From the NCBI RefSeq assembly GCF_014274465.1, contig NZ_CP060394.1, positions 3,038,001-3,102,000 on the forward strand: DNA of 64,000 bases. The letters run 5' to 3'. The position numbers and the translations under genes were made by a program. The notes beneath the pieces were generated by a model. That model worked only from the letters and a program-made list of their open reading frames with translations, was not told where the DNA came from and did no database searches. Shown here in pieces: positions 1-8,729 of this stretch; the stretch's first letter is position 1, and each line of letters begins with the position of its first letter. Origin of the DNA: Alloacidobacterium dinghuense. Its GTDB lineage: Bacteria > Acidobacteriota > Terriglobia > Terriglobales > Acidobacteriaceae.

Positions 1-523
1 CCATCGGCAGCGACATAAACGGCAGCCAGCGACCGTGATAGAGATACAGCACATTGCCATACGTCGTCGTAAACGGAGCCAGCGATGCCGATGGCGTCAG
101 CCCGAGCTGCTCCAGCAGACTCAGAAAATATCCGGACCACCCCGAAGCCACGGTCGCTGCTCCAAAGGCGTATTCCAGGCACAGGCACCAGCCGATGATC
201 CACGCCACCAGTTCGCCCAGCGTCGCATATCCATAGGTGTAAGCCGACCCGGCAATCGGAATCAGCGAGGCGAACTCGGCATAACAGAGTCCGGCAAAGG
301 CGCACGTAATCCCCGCAAGAATGAAGCTCAGCGCAATCGCAGGCCCCGCATGCAGCGCCGCAGCCTGCCCGGTGAGCACAAAAATGCCTGCGCCGATCAC
401 CGCACCCACGCCCAGCGTAATCAGATTCACCGGCCCCAGCGACCGCCTGAGTGTGTGCTCTCCTTCTTCGCCGGCTTCGCTCTTCAGCGTGGAGATATGT
501 TTAACTGCAAACAGATTAGCCAT
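1..523 (-). CDS. APC-family amino acid permease, N-terminal part (cut by window edge)
   Basis: The reverse strand from 523 reads MANLFAVKHISTL and continues open to the window edge, so only about 174 N-terminal residues are visible. After a basic/acidic cytoplasmic start there is the APC signature GVGAVIGAGIFVLTG (first half-broken helix), then a helix with CYAEFASLIPIAGSAYTY, which is characteristic of cationic amino acid transporters (YfnA/CAT type). It would be an inner-membrane H+-coupled amino acid importer. It lies 39 bases downstream of another APC permease on the same strand and may be co-transcribed with it. The substrate cannot be told from the fragment. Confidence 0.85.
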   Translation of the reverse strand, partial: MANLFAVKHISTLKSEAGEEGEHTLRRSLGPVNLITLGVGAVIGAGIFVLTGQAAALHAGPAIALSFILAGITCAFAGLCYAEFASLIPIAGSAYTYGYATLGELVAWIIGWCLCLEYAFGAATVASGWSGYFLSLLEQLGLTPSASLAPFTTTYGNVLYLYHGRWLPFMSLPM

Positions 524-562
524 CTACGAGCTTTTTCCTTCCAGGGGAAATCGAATCAGAAA

Positions 563-2113
563 TCAGTCCGCCACGGCCTGCCCGCGGCGCGACCACACGG
601 CGAATACGGGAATCCCGAGCAGAACAATCATTATTCCCGGCCATGTGAATTGCGGCTTGTAGCGCAATAATACGACACATATCCACGCCGCCATACCGAT
701 ATAAATCGCAGGCAGAACCGGATATCCTATCGCACGATAAGGACGTTCGGCATCTGGTCGCCGCCTGCGCAGTACAAACAAGCAGGCGATCGTCAACATG
801 TAAAAGATCAGCTCGGTGCAGATAATGTATTCCAGCAGTTGACTATACGACCCCGTCAGGCACAGAAAACAAGTCCACACCGCCTGAATCACAAGCGCCG
901 CAGCTGGGGTCTTATAGCGTGGATGCAGCTTGCTCGTGGACTTGAAAAACAGCCCGTCGCGGCTCATCGCATAGTAGACACGCGCCCCTGCAAGGATCAG
1001 CCCATTGGCACAGCCAAATGTCGAGATCAGAATCGCGCCCGCCATGAGGAAGGCGCCGCCATTCTGGAAAATCTGCTGCAGCACCACGGTGGCCACGCGA
1101 TCTTCCGCGGCATATTGAATTCCGCGCGCGATCGCAGTAGCGCCATGCGGATCGCCATGTAGCGGCAACGCAAAGAGGTAAACAAAATTCGCTGCAACAT
1201 ACAGCGAAATCACAATCACCGTGCCCAACACGAGTGATAGCGGCAGGTTCCGCTTCGGGTTACGAATCTCGCCCGCCGTGTACGTCACGTTGTTCCACGC
1301 ATCGGCAGAGAACAGCGACCCCGTTTGCACCACGGCAAGGATCGCAAGCAACCCAACCATCGCAATCGGGCCACCCACGCCCACCTGCACCGGATGCAGC
1401 GTGCTCCACGACGCGCCATGCCAGAAGTTGTGACCAAAATTCGCTGCAATCGCCGCCGGATTCCGTCCAAACAGGAACCCAATCACCACCAGCCCCAGTA
1501 GCGCTGCCGTCTTTGCTGTTGTGAAAACATTCTGCACCAGCGCCCCCAGCCGCACGCCGAGGATATTGATCCCGGTCAGCACCAGCATGATAATGATGCC
1601 CGTCAGATTAGCCGTGTTCAGGCCAATGTCCATATTTCCCAGCACCATCGGTCCAAGCTTGACGGCAGGCACGTGCCCCAGATGAAGCACCCAGTGCGAT
1701 GACGAAATCGCCGGAAAGAAAACACCCAGAAACTTCCCGAAAGCGACAGCCACTGCGGCAATCGTGCCCGTCTGGATCACGAGGAAAAGTGTCCACCCAA
1801 AAAGAAAGCCCCACATGGGGCCAAGTGCTTCTCTCAAATAGACGTATTGTCCGCCTGCCGACGGCATCATCGCAGCCAGTTCGCCGTAGCTGAGTGCGCC
1901 GATGATCGTCATCACCGCCGTCACCAGCCACGCCCCAATCATCAGCGACGGCGATCCCACGCCCCGGCCAATCTCCGCAGGAACAATAAAGATGCCGGAG
2001 CCAATCATCGACCCGACGACAATCGCCGTCGAGCTAAACAGACCAAGCCGCTGCACCAGATGCGGGCTGGCAGTTTCTGCCTGTGTTGGAGAGGGTCGGG
2101 TACTCGTGGTCAC
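563..2113 (-). CDS. APC-superfamily amino acid permease/exchanger
   Basis: A 516-residue polytopic membrane protein with about 12 hydrophobic helices. The first helix carries VGSMIGSGIFIVPAEI, the conserved unwound substrate-binding segment of APC transporters. It is followed by SYGELAAMMPSAGGQYVYL, typical of the LAT/SteT amino acid exchanger branch. A short hydrophilic N-terminus precedes helix 1, and the C-terminus ends in a basic tail. It begins 12 bases after the thiE stop, and a second permease follows, so thiE and two permeases form an apparent operon. Substrate specificity is not readable; a neutral amino acid or serine/threonine exchanger is only a guess. Confidence 0.85.
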   Translation of the reverse strand: MTTSTRPSPTQAETASPHLVQRLGLFSSTAIVVGSMIGSGIFIVPAEIGRGVGSPSLMIGAWLVTAVMTIIGALSYGELAAMMPSAGGQYVYLREALGPMWGFLFGWTLFLVIQTGTIAAVAVAFGKFLGVFFPAISSSHWVLHLGHVPAVKLGPMVLGNMDIGLNTANLTGIIIMLVLTGINILGVRLGALVQNVFTTAKTAALLGLVVIGFLFGRNPAAIAANFGHNFWHGASWSTLHPVQVGVGGPIAMVGLLAILAVVQTGSLFSADAWNNVTYTAGEIRNPKRNLPLSLVLGTVIVISLYVAANFVYLFALPLHGDPHGATAIARGIQYAAEDRVATVVLQQIFQNGGAFLMAGAILISTFGCANGLILAGARVYYAMSRDGLFFKSTSKLHPRYKTPAAALVIQAVWTCFLCLTGSYSQLLEYIICTELIFYMLTIACLFVLRRRRPDAERPYRAIGYPVLPAIYIGMAAWICVVLLRYKPQFTWPGIMIVLLGIPVFAVWSRRGQAVAD

Positions 2114-2125
2114 TTGTTGTTTGTT

Positions 2126-2758
2126 CTACCGGAAAATGCGGAGAAAGTCTTTTGCTATTTTCGCAGAATCTTTGCCCGGCCCAAATATCGCTGAAATCAC
2201 GGCGACGGAGTTCGCGCCAGCATCAAGCACTGAGCGCGCATTCTCAAGCGTAATCCCGCCAATTGCCACCAGAGGCTTTTTAGTGAGACTGCGCACCTCG
2301 CTCACGCCATCCAACCCCACCACCGGGTCAGGATTAGCCTTCGACGCCGTCGTGAACACCGGCCCGAACGCGATGTAATCCACCGGCATTTTATCTGCAG
2401 CCTCAAGCTGTGCACGATTGTGAGTCGAAACGCCGACAATCCGTTCCGGCCCTACAACCTTGCGCGCTTCAAGCGGAGCGACATCCGTCTGCCCCACATG
2501 CACGCCATTAAAGCCAGCATCGACCGCAAGCTCTGGATGATCGTTCATGATGAGCCTAACCGCGCTTGTAGCACCCCCGCGCATGATCAGTGCATCATGC
2601 GGAATCTCTTCAACGCTGTGCTTATTCCGGTACTGCAGCAGCGTGACACCGGCCTCCTCCAGTTCGCAAACGACGCGCATCAGGTAAGCGCCTCGTTCGA
2701 AGTCAGGCAGAAACGACGCATCAAGAATTGGGTAAAGCGGCGGCAACGAAAGAGCCAT
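2126..2758 (-). CDS. thiE: thiamine-phosphate synthase
   Basis: Condenses HMP-diphosphate with HET-phosphate to thiamine monophosphate in the cytoplasm. A TIM-barrel protein of about 210 residues carries family motifs in order: LLQYRNK (diphosphate-binding QxRxK), IMNDHPELA, GVHVGQTD, VGVSTHN, YIAFGPVFTT and VAIGGITLENA near the C-terminus. I chose the ATG at 2758 (MALSLPPLYPILD) because a GAGGG lies just upstream and the family begins here. The frame stays open 43 codons further up (to 2887), but that extension has no thiE character. It leads an operon with two amino acid permeases. No other thi genes are in the window. Confidence 0.9.
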   Translation of the reverse strand: MALSLPPLYPILDASFLPDFERGAYLMRVVCELEEAGVTLLQYRNKHSVEEIPHDALIMRGGATSAVRLIMNDHPELAVDAGFNGVHVGQTDVAPLEARKVVGPERIVGVSTHNRAQLEAADKMPVDYIAFGPVFTTASKANPDPVVGLDGVSEVRSLTKKPLVAIGGITLENARSVLDAGANSVAVISAIFGPGKDSAKIAKDFLRIFR

Positions 2759-2891
2759 GCCCTCAGCGTAAATGAAAACCAGACAAGACTTCAGGTTGCC
2801 GGCCCTTTCCTCACTGTGATAAGAGAAGAGCAGCGTTAGGGGCGCACCCAGTCCGCGGAAAGGGCTTTGCCCACCCAAAGAATTCACAACC

Positions 2892-2908
2892 GAAGGTCAC
2901 GAACCTTC
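2892..2908. other. small hairpin in the thiE/ankyrin divergent region
   Basis: GAAGGT (2892-2897) and ACCTTC (2903-2908) form a six-base-pair dyad with a five-base loop. It sits between the divergent thiE and ankyrin genes. It is not followed by a T-run, so it is not a classical terminator. It could be a small operator or chance. Confidence 0.2.
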
Positions 2909-2958
2909 TTTCAGCCTGACTCGTGCGGACTCCAGGCATGCATTGAAAGGAGATTCGT

Positions 2959-4275
2959 ATGCCCAATCCGCAGGATGTGCTGCCCCTCCCTCCACGTCCG
3001 AGCCTCGAACGCTACAGGAAACTAGCCAAAGAACTCCTCAAGGCCTCTAAATCAAGCGACGAAACCGCGATCAGCGAGTGGACCAACCGATGGATCGAAG
3101 CAATCGCCAAGCACACACATGGTAAGCGACCGGCCATCGAGAAGACGCGCGATGCCAATCGAACTGAACGCTTCGCGCGAGAACAGCTTTCTGAAAGTTG
3201 CACGCTATCGAGTGCACAATTTGTTATCGCACGCTCGCACGGCTTCGAGAACTGGCCGAAGTTCGTAAAGCATCTTAATGCGTTAGCGAAACAGAGCTCA
3301 TCCCTTTCCAGATTCGAAGCTGCAGCCGACGCTATTATCACAGGTAAATTTGCAGCGTTAAGGCGCTTGCTGCGCGAAGACCCCCAACTCATCCACATGC
3401 GCTCGACCCGCGAACACCAAGCCACACTGCTGCATTACGTCGCGGCGAACGGAGTCGAAAACTACCGCCAGAAAACTCCAAAGAACATTGTGCAGATCAC
3501 AAATCTTCTGCTCGAAGCTGGCGCCGAGATCGATGCAACGGCAAATGTCTATGGCGGCGGAGCAACGACACTCGGCCTCGCAGCGACAAGCATTCACCCC
3601 GAACTCGCCGGCGTGCAGGTAGGGCTTCTTCAAACCCTGCTCGACCATGGTGCAAGTATTGAGCAGCTAGATAGCCCAAGGAACCGCCCACAGGCAGTTT
3701 TGAGCTGCCTTGCAAACGGCCGTCTTAGAGCCGCAGCGTTTCTCGCCGAGCGTGGTGCGGTACTGACGCTCGAATCCGCCGCAGGTATCGGCCGTCTCGA
3801 TCTTGTCAGGAATTACTTCGAAGATGGCGGCGTGCTCAAACCGAGCGCTACTCAAAAGCAACTGGAATCAGGATTCTTATACGCCTGCGGCTACGGTCAT
3901 ACAGAAGTCGTCCAATTTCTGCTAACGAAATGTATCGATCTCGCAACACACGGAGGTGACGGCCAAACCGGCCTGCATTGTGCGGTCATCGGAGGCCACT
4001 TGGATACGATCAAGCTCCTGCTGCAACACAATCCGCCGCTTGATTTCGAAAATATCTACGGAGGAACGGTGCTCGGCCAGACCCTATGGTCGGCAGCACA
4101 CGGGGGCGATCCCGAGCGCTACACCGCAATCATTAGAACACTGATAGCAGCCGGCGCCAGAGTCCCGCCTCGCCACGCTGCGATTAACAAACAAGTCGAC
4201 GATCTGCTGAAAAAACACGGCAGCCACACTGAGCCGACTTGGTATTGGTCAGAAGATGAAAAGCCGCGATTTTAG
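2959..4275 (+). CDS. ankyrin-repeat protein
   Basis: A 438-residue protein without signal peptide. The first 110 residues are helical and charged, and include SHGFENWPKFVKHL, a motif I associate with acidobacterial ankyrin proteins. From about residue 115 on there are ankyrin-like units, for example ATLLHYVAANG, ITNLLLEAGAEIDA, LLQTLLDHGASIEQL, GFLYACGYGHTEVVQFLL, TGLHCAVIGGHLDTIKLLLQH and IIRTLIAAGARVP. Ankyrin repeats mediate protein-protein binding; the partner is unknown. A good ribosome-binding site (AAAGGAG) precedes the ATG. The gene is more AT-rich than its neighbours and lies next to a toxin-antitoxin pair, so this is probably an accessory patch. Confidence 0.8.
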   Translation: MPNPQDVLPLPPRPSLERYRKLAKELLKASKSSDETAISEWTNRWIEAIAKHTHGKRPAIEKTRDANRTERFAREQLSESCTLSSAQFVIARSHGFENWPKFVKHLNALAKQSSSLSRFEAAADAIITGKFAALRRLLREDPQLIHMRSTREHQATLLHYVAANGVENYRQKTPKNIVQITNLLLEAGAEIDATANVYGGGATTLGLAATSIHPELAGVQVGLLQTLLDHGASIEQLDSPRNRPQAVLSCLANGRLRAAAFLAERGAVLTLESAAGIGRLDLVRNYFEDGGVLKPSATQKQLESGFLYACGYGHTEVVQFLLTKCIDLATHGGDGQTGLHCAVIGGHLDTIKLLLQHNPPLDFENIYGGTVLGQTLWSAAHGGDPERYTAIIRTLIAAGARVPPRHAAINKQVDDLLKKHGSHTEPTWYWSEDEKPRF

Positions 4276-4295
4276 CTTTCCGTTTTCCCGTAATC

Positions 4296-4324
4296 ACACA
4301 ATGTAATGTGTAACAATATACACA
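4296..4324. promoter_or_regulatory. two overlapping palindromes, putative VapBC operator
   Basis: ACACA (4296-4300) and TGTGT (4307-4311) flank six bases. TGTGTA (4307-4312) and TACACA (4319-4324) flank another six, so the TGTG block is shared. The second palindrome ends on the first base of the vapB ATG at 4324. VapBC complexes usually repress their own promoter by binding tandem inverted repeats at this place, so an autoregulatory operator is a reasonable inference. Confidence 0.55.
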
Positions 4325-4530
4325 TGGCCACTAATCTCGCTCTCGACGACGAATTGATCAACGAAGCCCGCTTGATCGGAGGACACAAATCCAAGAAGGC
4401 TGCAGTTACAGCTGCGCTTGAGGAATACATTCAGCGACATAAGCAGCTTGAAGTCATCCGGCTTTTTGGCAAAATAGACTTCGCTCCCGCATACAACTAC
4501 AAAGCAGAAAGGTCTTTGCGCAAACAGTGA
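4324..4530 (+). CDS. vapB: VapB-family antitoxin
   Basis: A 68-residue protein that fits the short VapB antitoxin family (PF09957 type). An N-terminal beta strand (ATNLALDDELINEA) is followed by a helix with SKKAAVTAALEEYIQR, the ribbon-helix-helix DNA-binding half. A C-terminal tail (IDFAPAYNY) would wrap around the toxin. An in-frame ATG exists at 4306, but the overlapping palindromes and family alignment favour 4324. The stop overlaps the toxin start as GTGA, indicating translational coupling. It is expected to neutralise the PIN ribonuclease encoded next and to repress the operon. Confidence 0.82.
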   Translation: MATNLALDDELINEARLIGGHKSKKAAVTAALEEYIQRHKQLEVIRLFGKIDFAPAYNYKAERSLRKQ

Positions 4531-4940
4531 TCGTGCTCGTCGATACCTCTGTCTGGTCTTTAGCCTTACGACGTCAACAGGAAAATTTGAATAACCAGCA
4601 ACTGCGGCTCCGTCGTGCGCTTGAGGAGTTGATAATGGAAGGGCGCGCGCAGTTACTGGGAGTTATACGGCAGGAATTGCTTAGCGGAATCCGTCACCAG
4701 CAACAATTTGAAAAATTGCGTCGAACGTTGCGTGCCTTTCACGACGTCGTCATCACGACAGAAGATCACGAAGAAGCAGCGAGGATCGCAAATCGTTGCC
4801 GGGCGGAAGGAGTGGCAGGAAATCCCATTGATTTCTTTATCTCCGCTGTAGCCGTACGACGTAAATGGGAGGTCTTCACGCTCGATGAAGATTTTCAGCG
4901 ATACAGGAAATGCATTTCACTTGGAATCTTCAAGCCTTAA
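4527..4940 (+). CDS. vapC: VapC PIN-domain ribonuclease toxin
   Basis: A 137-residue PIN-domain protein starting with GTG inside the vapB stop region. The expected acidic metal-binding residues are visible: D6 in VLVDTSVW, E50 in IRQELLSG, D102 in NPIDFFISA and D120/D122 in FTLDEDFQRY. VapC toxins are Mg2+-dependent RNases that cut tRNA or rRNA; the target here is unknown. All catalytic acids are present, so the toxin should be active. The downstream gene is convergent (accC, minus strand), 7 bases away. Confidence 0.87.
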   Translation: MIVLVDTSVWSLALRRQQENLNNQQLRLRRALEELIMEGRAQLLGVIRQELLSGIRHQQQFEKLRRTLRAFHDVVITTEDHEEAARIANRCRAEGVAGNPIDFFISAVAVRRKWEVFTLDEDFQRYRKCISLGIFKP

Positions 4941-4947
4941 TGAATGA

Positions 4948-6324
4948 CTAAACCCCAAGCTCAGCTTCCTTGCGCTCTTTCTCGCGCTCGAAGTACCGTT
5001 CCATGAACTTCGTATCGAACTGCCCCTCACGGAACTCATCGTCGAGAAAAATTCCGCGATGCAGCGGAATCGTCGTGTGAATCCCTTCGACCACGAACAT
5101 ATCGAGCGCTCGCCGCATGCGCGCCATCGCCTCATTGCGATCCTTGCCATGCGCAATCAGCTTGGCAATCAGCGAATCATAATACGGAGGCACAACACCT
5201 TCCGCGTACTGCGCAGTATCCACACGGATGCCATTGCCACCCGGAATATTAAAAACCGTAATCTTTCCGGCTGACGGCGTGAACTTCTCCGGATGCTCCG
5301 CGTTGATGCGGCATTCAATCGCATGCCCGCGAATCGTCGTCGGCTCCGGCAGAATGCTCGAAAGCTTCTCGCCCGAAGCAATGCGCAGCTGCGCTTTGAC
5401 CAGATCGATCCCCGTCACCATCTCCGTCACCGGATGCTCAACCTGAATGCGCGTGTTCATTTCGATGAAGTACAGCTTGCCATCCTCATCCATCAGAAAC
5501 TCAATCGTGCCCGCGTTCTGGTAGCCGACACCTTCCAGCGACCGCTTCAGCGTCTTGCCAATGTCGTCGCGCATCTTTTGCGTCACCTGCAGCGACGGAG
5601 CCTCTTCAATCAGCTTCTGATGCCGCCGCTGAATCGAACACTCGCGCTCGCCCAGCGAAATCACATTGCCATGCTCATCGGCCAGAATCTGAAATTCGAT
5701 GTGCCGTGGCCTCTCGATGAACTTCTCCATATAGAGAGAGCCGTTGCCGAAGGCATTCGCCGCCTCGCTGCTCGCCGCCTGGAAAAGCCCCGGCAGCTCA
5801 TCAGCAGAACGTACGACGCGCATGCCGCGTCCACCGCCGCCAGCCGTCGCTTTCAGAATCACCGGAAAGCCAACCGACTTTGCCCATTCGATTGCTTCGT
5901 CTTCGTTCTGAATCACGCCGTCTGAACCGGGAAGAATTGGCACCTTGGCCTTCTTCATTGCCTGACGCGCCTTCTCCTTCTCGCCCATCAACCGCGTCAC
6001 TTCCGGTGGCGGCCCAATGAACTTGATATTCGAAGCGCGGCACACTTCCGCGAAATTCGCGTTCTCGCTCAGCAGTCCATAGCCGGGATGAATCGCGTCC
6101 ACATCGGCAATTTCGGCCGCGCTGATGACGGCCGGAACATTGAGATAACTCTCCGCTGAGCGCGGCGGCCCGATGCAAATGGCCTCATCGGCAAAGCGCA
6201 CATGCAGCGAGTTGCGGTCAGCTTCGGAATATACAGCCACCGTGCGAATGCCCAGTTCCTTGCAGGCACAAATCACACGCAGCGCAATTTCGCCACGATT
6301 GGCGATCAAAACCTTACGAAACAT
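4948..6324 (-). CDS. accC: acetyl-CoA carboxylase biotin carboxylase subunit
   Basis: A 458-residue ATP-grasp enzyme that carboxylates the biotin on BCCP using ATP and bicarbonate, the first half of malonyl-CoA formation. It opens with [17 protein letters not shown]. It contains [13 protein letters not shown], the glycine-rich ATP loop [39 protein letters not shown] with the catalytic region, and [11 protein letters not shown]. The length is normal for a stand-alone AccC. It follows accB by 6 bases on the same strand, the standard accBC arrangement. It would act with carboxyltransferase subunits encoded elsewhere. Confidence 0.96.
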   Translation of the reverse strand: MFRKVLIANRGEIALRVICACKELGIRTVAVYSEADRNSLHVRFADEAICIGPPRSAESYLNVPAVISAAEIADVDAIHPGYGLLSENANFAEVCRASNIKFIGPPPEVTRLMGEKEKARQAMKKAKVPILPGSDGVIQNEDEAIEWAKSVGFPVILKATAGGGGRGMRVVRSADELPGLFQAASSEAANAFGNGSLYMEKFIERPRHIEFQILADEHGNVISLGERECSIQRRHQKLIEEAPSLQVTQKMRDDIGKTLKRSLEGVGYQNAGTIEFLMDEDGKLYFIEMNTRIQVEHPVTEMVTGIDLVKAQLRIASGEKLSSILPEPTTIRGHAIECRINAEHPEKFTPSAGKITVFNIPGGNGIRVDTAQYAEGVVPPYYDSLIAKLIAHGKDRNEAMARMRRALDMFVVEGIHTTIPLHRGIFLDDEFREGQFDTKFMERYFEREKERKEAELGV

Positions 6325-6330
6325 AGAAAC

Positions 6331-6834
6331 CTAGTGCGGACGCACCGCAAAGAGCTGCTGGCCATACTCCACCGGCTGGCCATTCTGGACAAAACGCTTC
6401 ACGATCTCGCCCGTCGCATCGGACTCGATCTCATTCATCAACTTCATCGCCTCGATGATGCAGAGCACCTGCCCCTGCTCCACCTGATCGCCAACTTTCA
6501 CGAACGCTGGCGTTCCCGGACCAGGCGCCTCATAAAATGTCCCGACAATCGGCGACTTCACAATGTGCAGGGAAGCATCATCGCTCACGGGAACAGGAGC
6601 CGCAGTTGGTGCGGCAGCCGCCGCCTGCACCGCAGGCAACGTAATCGGAGGAGGAACCGCGGCAGGTGCAGCCGCCAGCAGCCGACTCAAACTCGCCAGA
6701 TCAGCCGAAGCGCCTTCCTGGGCAAACTTGATGCGGACCTTCAGGTCGCCGCGCTCGAGGTCAAACTCGCCAATCTTACTTTCTTTCAGGAACTCAATTA
6801 ACTCTTTGAGTTCTTTCATCTCTTCTGGATTCAT
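6331..6834 (-). CDS. accB: biotin carboxyl carrier protein of acetyl-CoA carboxylase
   Basis: A 167-residue carrier that shuttles carboxybiotin between AccC and the carboxyltransferase. Residues 1-40 form the N-terminal helical part. Residues 50-85 are an Ala/Pro-rich swinging linker. Residues 90-167 form the biotinyl domain with SPIVGTFYEAP and IIEAMKLMNEIE, where K131 is the biotin attachment lysine. It lies between a pepP-like gene (27 bases upstream) and accC (6 bases downstream) on the minus strand, so pepP-accB-accC is probably one operon. Confidence 0.96.
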   Translation of the reverse strand: MNPEEMKELKELIEFLKESKIGEFDLERGDLKVRIKFAQEGASADLASLSRLLAAAPAAVPPPITLPAVQAAAAAPTAAPVPVSDDASLHIVKSPIVGTFYEAPGPGTPAFVKVGDQVEQGQVLCIIEAMKLMNEIESDATGEIVKRFVQNGQPVEYGQQLFAVRPH

Positions 6835-6861
6835 CTCGATATCTCGCTGTGGCTCACAGCA

Positions 6862-7953
6862 TCATAACTGGATCATCGCCTTCGGCGCAGGCGTCAGAAT
6901 TTTTCCGCCGCTCTTTGTCACGGCAACCATGTCTTCAATGCGAATGCCAAATTTCCCTTCGATGTAAACGCCCGGCTCTATCGTAATCACCATGCCCGGC
7001 TCAAGCACCTGCTTTTGCTCTGCCGCAACCCGCGGCGACTCGTGAATCTCAATCCCGACACCATGCCCAGTGGAATGGGTAAAGTACTTGTCCAGCTTTG
7101 CCCCGCGCAGCACACTCCGCGCGGCTTCATCTACTTCTCCACAAGTTGCGCCTGGCTTTACTGCAGCAACCGCTGCCTCCTGCGCCTCCAGCACTGCCTC
7201 GTACGCAGACTGTTCTTCCCTGCCCGGCTTGCCCATGTGGACAGTGCGCGTCATATCTGAACAATAACCATTGAGAATAACACCGAAGTCGAGCGTCACG
7301 AAGCCGCGCCCCGGCACCTTCGCTGTTGTCGCGCGTCCATGCGGAAGCGCCGACCGCTTTCCCGAAGCCACGATCGTCTCAAACGACATGCCCTCCGCGC
7401 CCATGCTGCGCGCAAAAAATTCAAGATCGGCCGCGATTTCCGATTCCGTCACGCCCGCCTGCATATGCGGCAGCACCGCCGTAAACAGATTGCACCCCAG
7501 CAGCGCAGCCCGCTCCATCAGCAGCAACTCGTCGGCATCCTTCACCATGCGCAGTTCCGAAACAATGGGCTTTTTCAAAGCTTGAAAGAATCCACGCCGC
7601 TTCCCTTTGCTCAGCGCATCGCGCATTATCTCCAGCGCAGCCACCGTAGTCTGTTCCGGATCAAAATACGCAGCAGCAACGCCAGGCTCTTCCAGCCACG
7701 CGCAGGCCTCGCGCAGCGCCGACTTCTTCGCAATCACAACGCGAGCGCCCAGCGTCTCTTCTTTGGATTGAGAAGTGTAGCGCCCATCGGTAAACATCGC
7801 CGCGCGCTTCGCCGTCACAGCCAGCGCCGCATTCGATCCGGTAAAACCGCATACATAGCGAACATCCGGCAGATGCGTCACCAGCATCGCGTCAATTCCC
7901 TGCTCCCGCATCTGCTTACGCAGAGCCCGAATACGCCCTAAATGATTCCTCAC
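6862..7953 (-). CDS. M24 metallopeptidase, Xaa-Pro aminopeptidase type
   Basis: A 363-residue cytosolic peptidase that removes N-terminal residues preceding proline. Residues 1-130 are a creatinase-like N-terminal domain (DAMLVTHLPDVRYVCGFTGSN). The pita-bread catalytic domain follows, with the dinuclear metal ligands visible: two Asp in LDFGVILNGYCSDMTRTVHMG, His in HSTGHGVGIEIHE, and Glu in TIEPGVYIEG and GIRIEDMVAV. The length matches short bacterial PepQ/YpdF/PepP enzymes. It heads the accB-accC operon, an order often seen near BCCP genes. PepQ (prolidase) cannot be excluded. Confidence 0.9.
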   Translation of the reverse strand: MRNHLGRIRALRKQMREQGIDAMLVTHLPDVRYVCGFTGSNAALAVTAKRAAMFTDGRYTSQSKEETLGARVVIAKKSALREACAWLEEPGVAAAYFDPEQTTVAALEIMRDALSKGKRRGFFQALKKPIVSELRMVKDADELLLMERAALLGCNLFTAVLPHMQAGVTESEIAADLEFFARSMGAEGMSFETIVASGKRSALPHGRATTAKVPGRGFVTLDFGVILNGYCSDMTRTVHMGKPGREEQSAYEAVLEAQEAAVAAVKPGATCGEVDEAARSVLRGAKLDKYFTHSTGHGVGIEIHESPRVAAEQKQVLEPGMVITIEPGVYIEGKFGIRIEDMVAVTKSGGKILTPAPKAMIQL

Positions 7954-7980
7954 TCACAAAGTTATAGCAGGTGTGAAGGC

Positions 7981-8015
7981 TGTCATCCTGAGCAACGCGA
8001 AGGATCTGCATTTCC
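7981..8015 (+). repeat. dispersed intergenic repeat, TCATYCTGA family, copy 1
   Basis: The stretch begins TGTCATCCTGAG and ends AAGGATCTGCATTT. It resembles the arms of the element at 22239-22326 and the reverse complement of 61191-61235. It lies in the gap upstream of both the divergent pepP-like gene and engB. Confidence 0.5.
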
Positions 8016-8132
8016 TAACCAACCGCACGATAACGGCGGACCCATCCCGGACATAGCGAAGGGTGGAAAGACACAAACTTAACCAACCTTTTCAGTCCGC
8101 CAACGAATCTCCTCTATACTTGCCCTTTCACC

Positions 8133-8729
8133 ATGCAGCGTGTTTACTCCAAATTCCTACTGTCCGCCGTTTCCCCCGAGCGCTTCCCACTGCCAACCAT
8201 GCCCGAGATCGCCTTCCTCGGCCGTTCCAACGTTGGCAAATCAAGTCTGTTGAACGCGCTTCTGGGCTCGAAGCAAGCACACGTTTCATCTACCCCCGGA
8301 CGCACCCGCGCCATCAACTTCTTCTCAATCACCGACTCCCCCGAGCGCCAGCAGCCACAAATGTACTTCGCCGATCTCCCCGGCTATGGCTATGCGAAGC
8401 TTTCAAAATCCATCTCCGCGGAGTGGCCAAAATTTATCGAGCCCTACCTCGCCGACCGCCCGACATTAGCGCTGTGTTTCTGTCTCGTTGACAGCAATAT
8501 CCCTCCGCAAAAGAGCGACGCGCAGCTCATCCATTTTCTAAGGTCCTACAACCGCCGTTTTCTCGTCGTCGGGACCAAGGCCGACCGCCTCTCGGGCAAT
8601 GCACGCGTCAAAGCACAAGCCGACCTCCGCAAAGGACTCGCGGTCGAAGATCTCCTCCTGTGCTCCTCAAAAACCGGCGCTGGATTGAAAGAAGTGTGGT
8701 CAGCGATCTATAAAGCAGCCGAAGAATGA
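8133..8729 (+). CDS. engB: ribosome-biogenesis GTPase EngB/YsxC
   Basis: A 198-residue small GTPase required for assembly of the large ribosomal subunit. G-motifs are in order: G1 GRSNVGKSS (residues 30-38), G2 region SSTPGRTRAINFF, G3 DLPGYGYAKLS, G4 GTKADRLSG and G5 SSKTGAG. The length is typical. The 3' end overlaps the convergent urocanase-like gene by 22 bases. Upstream on the opposite strand is the pepP-accBC operon. Confidence 0.95.
   Translation: MQRVYSKFLLSAVSPERFPLPTMPEIAFLGRSNVGKSSLLNALLGSKQAHVSSTPGRTRAINFFSITDSPERQQPQMYFADLPGYGYAKLSKSISAEWPKFIEPYLADRPTLALCFCLVDSNIPPQKSDAQLIHFLRSYNRRFLVVGTKADRLSGNARVKAQADLRKGLAVEDLLLCSSKTGAGLKEVWSAIYKAAEE

Noticed and set aside
35-670. Plus-strand frames over the first permease genes
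   Set aside because: They are shadows of the minus-strand permeases; the minus strand carries clear APC motifs and membrane helices.
2759-2887. N-terminal extension of ThiE
   Set aside because: The 43 extra codons have no family similarity, and a ribosome-binding site supports the start at 2758.
2759-2890. Possible TPP riboswitch upstream of thiE (ACCTGA, CTGG and GTGAGG seen on the minus strand)
   Set aside because: Single motifs occur, but the conserved CTGAGA and the complete 3' core are not matched, so I treat it as chance. An Infernal scan with RF00059 would decide.
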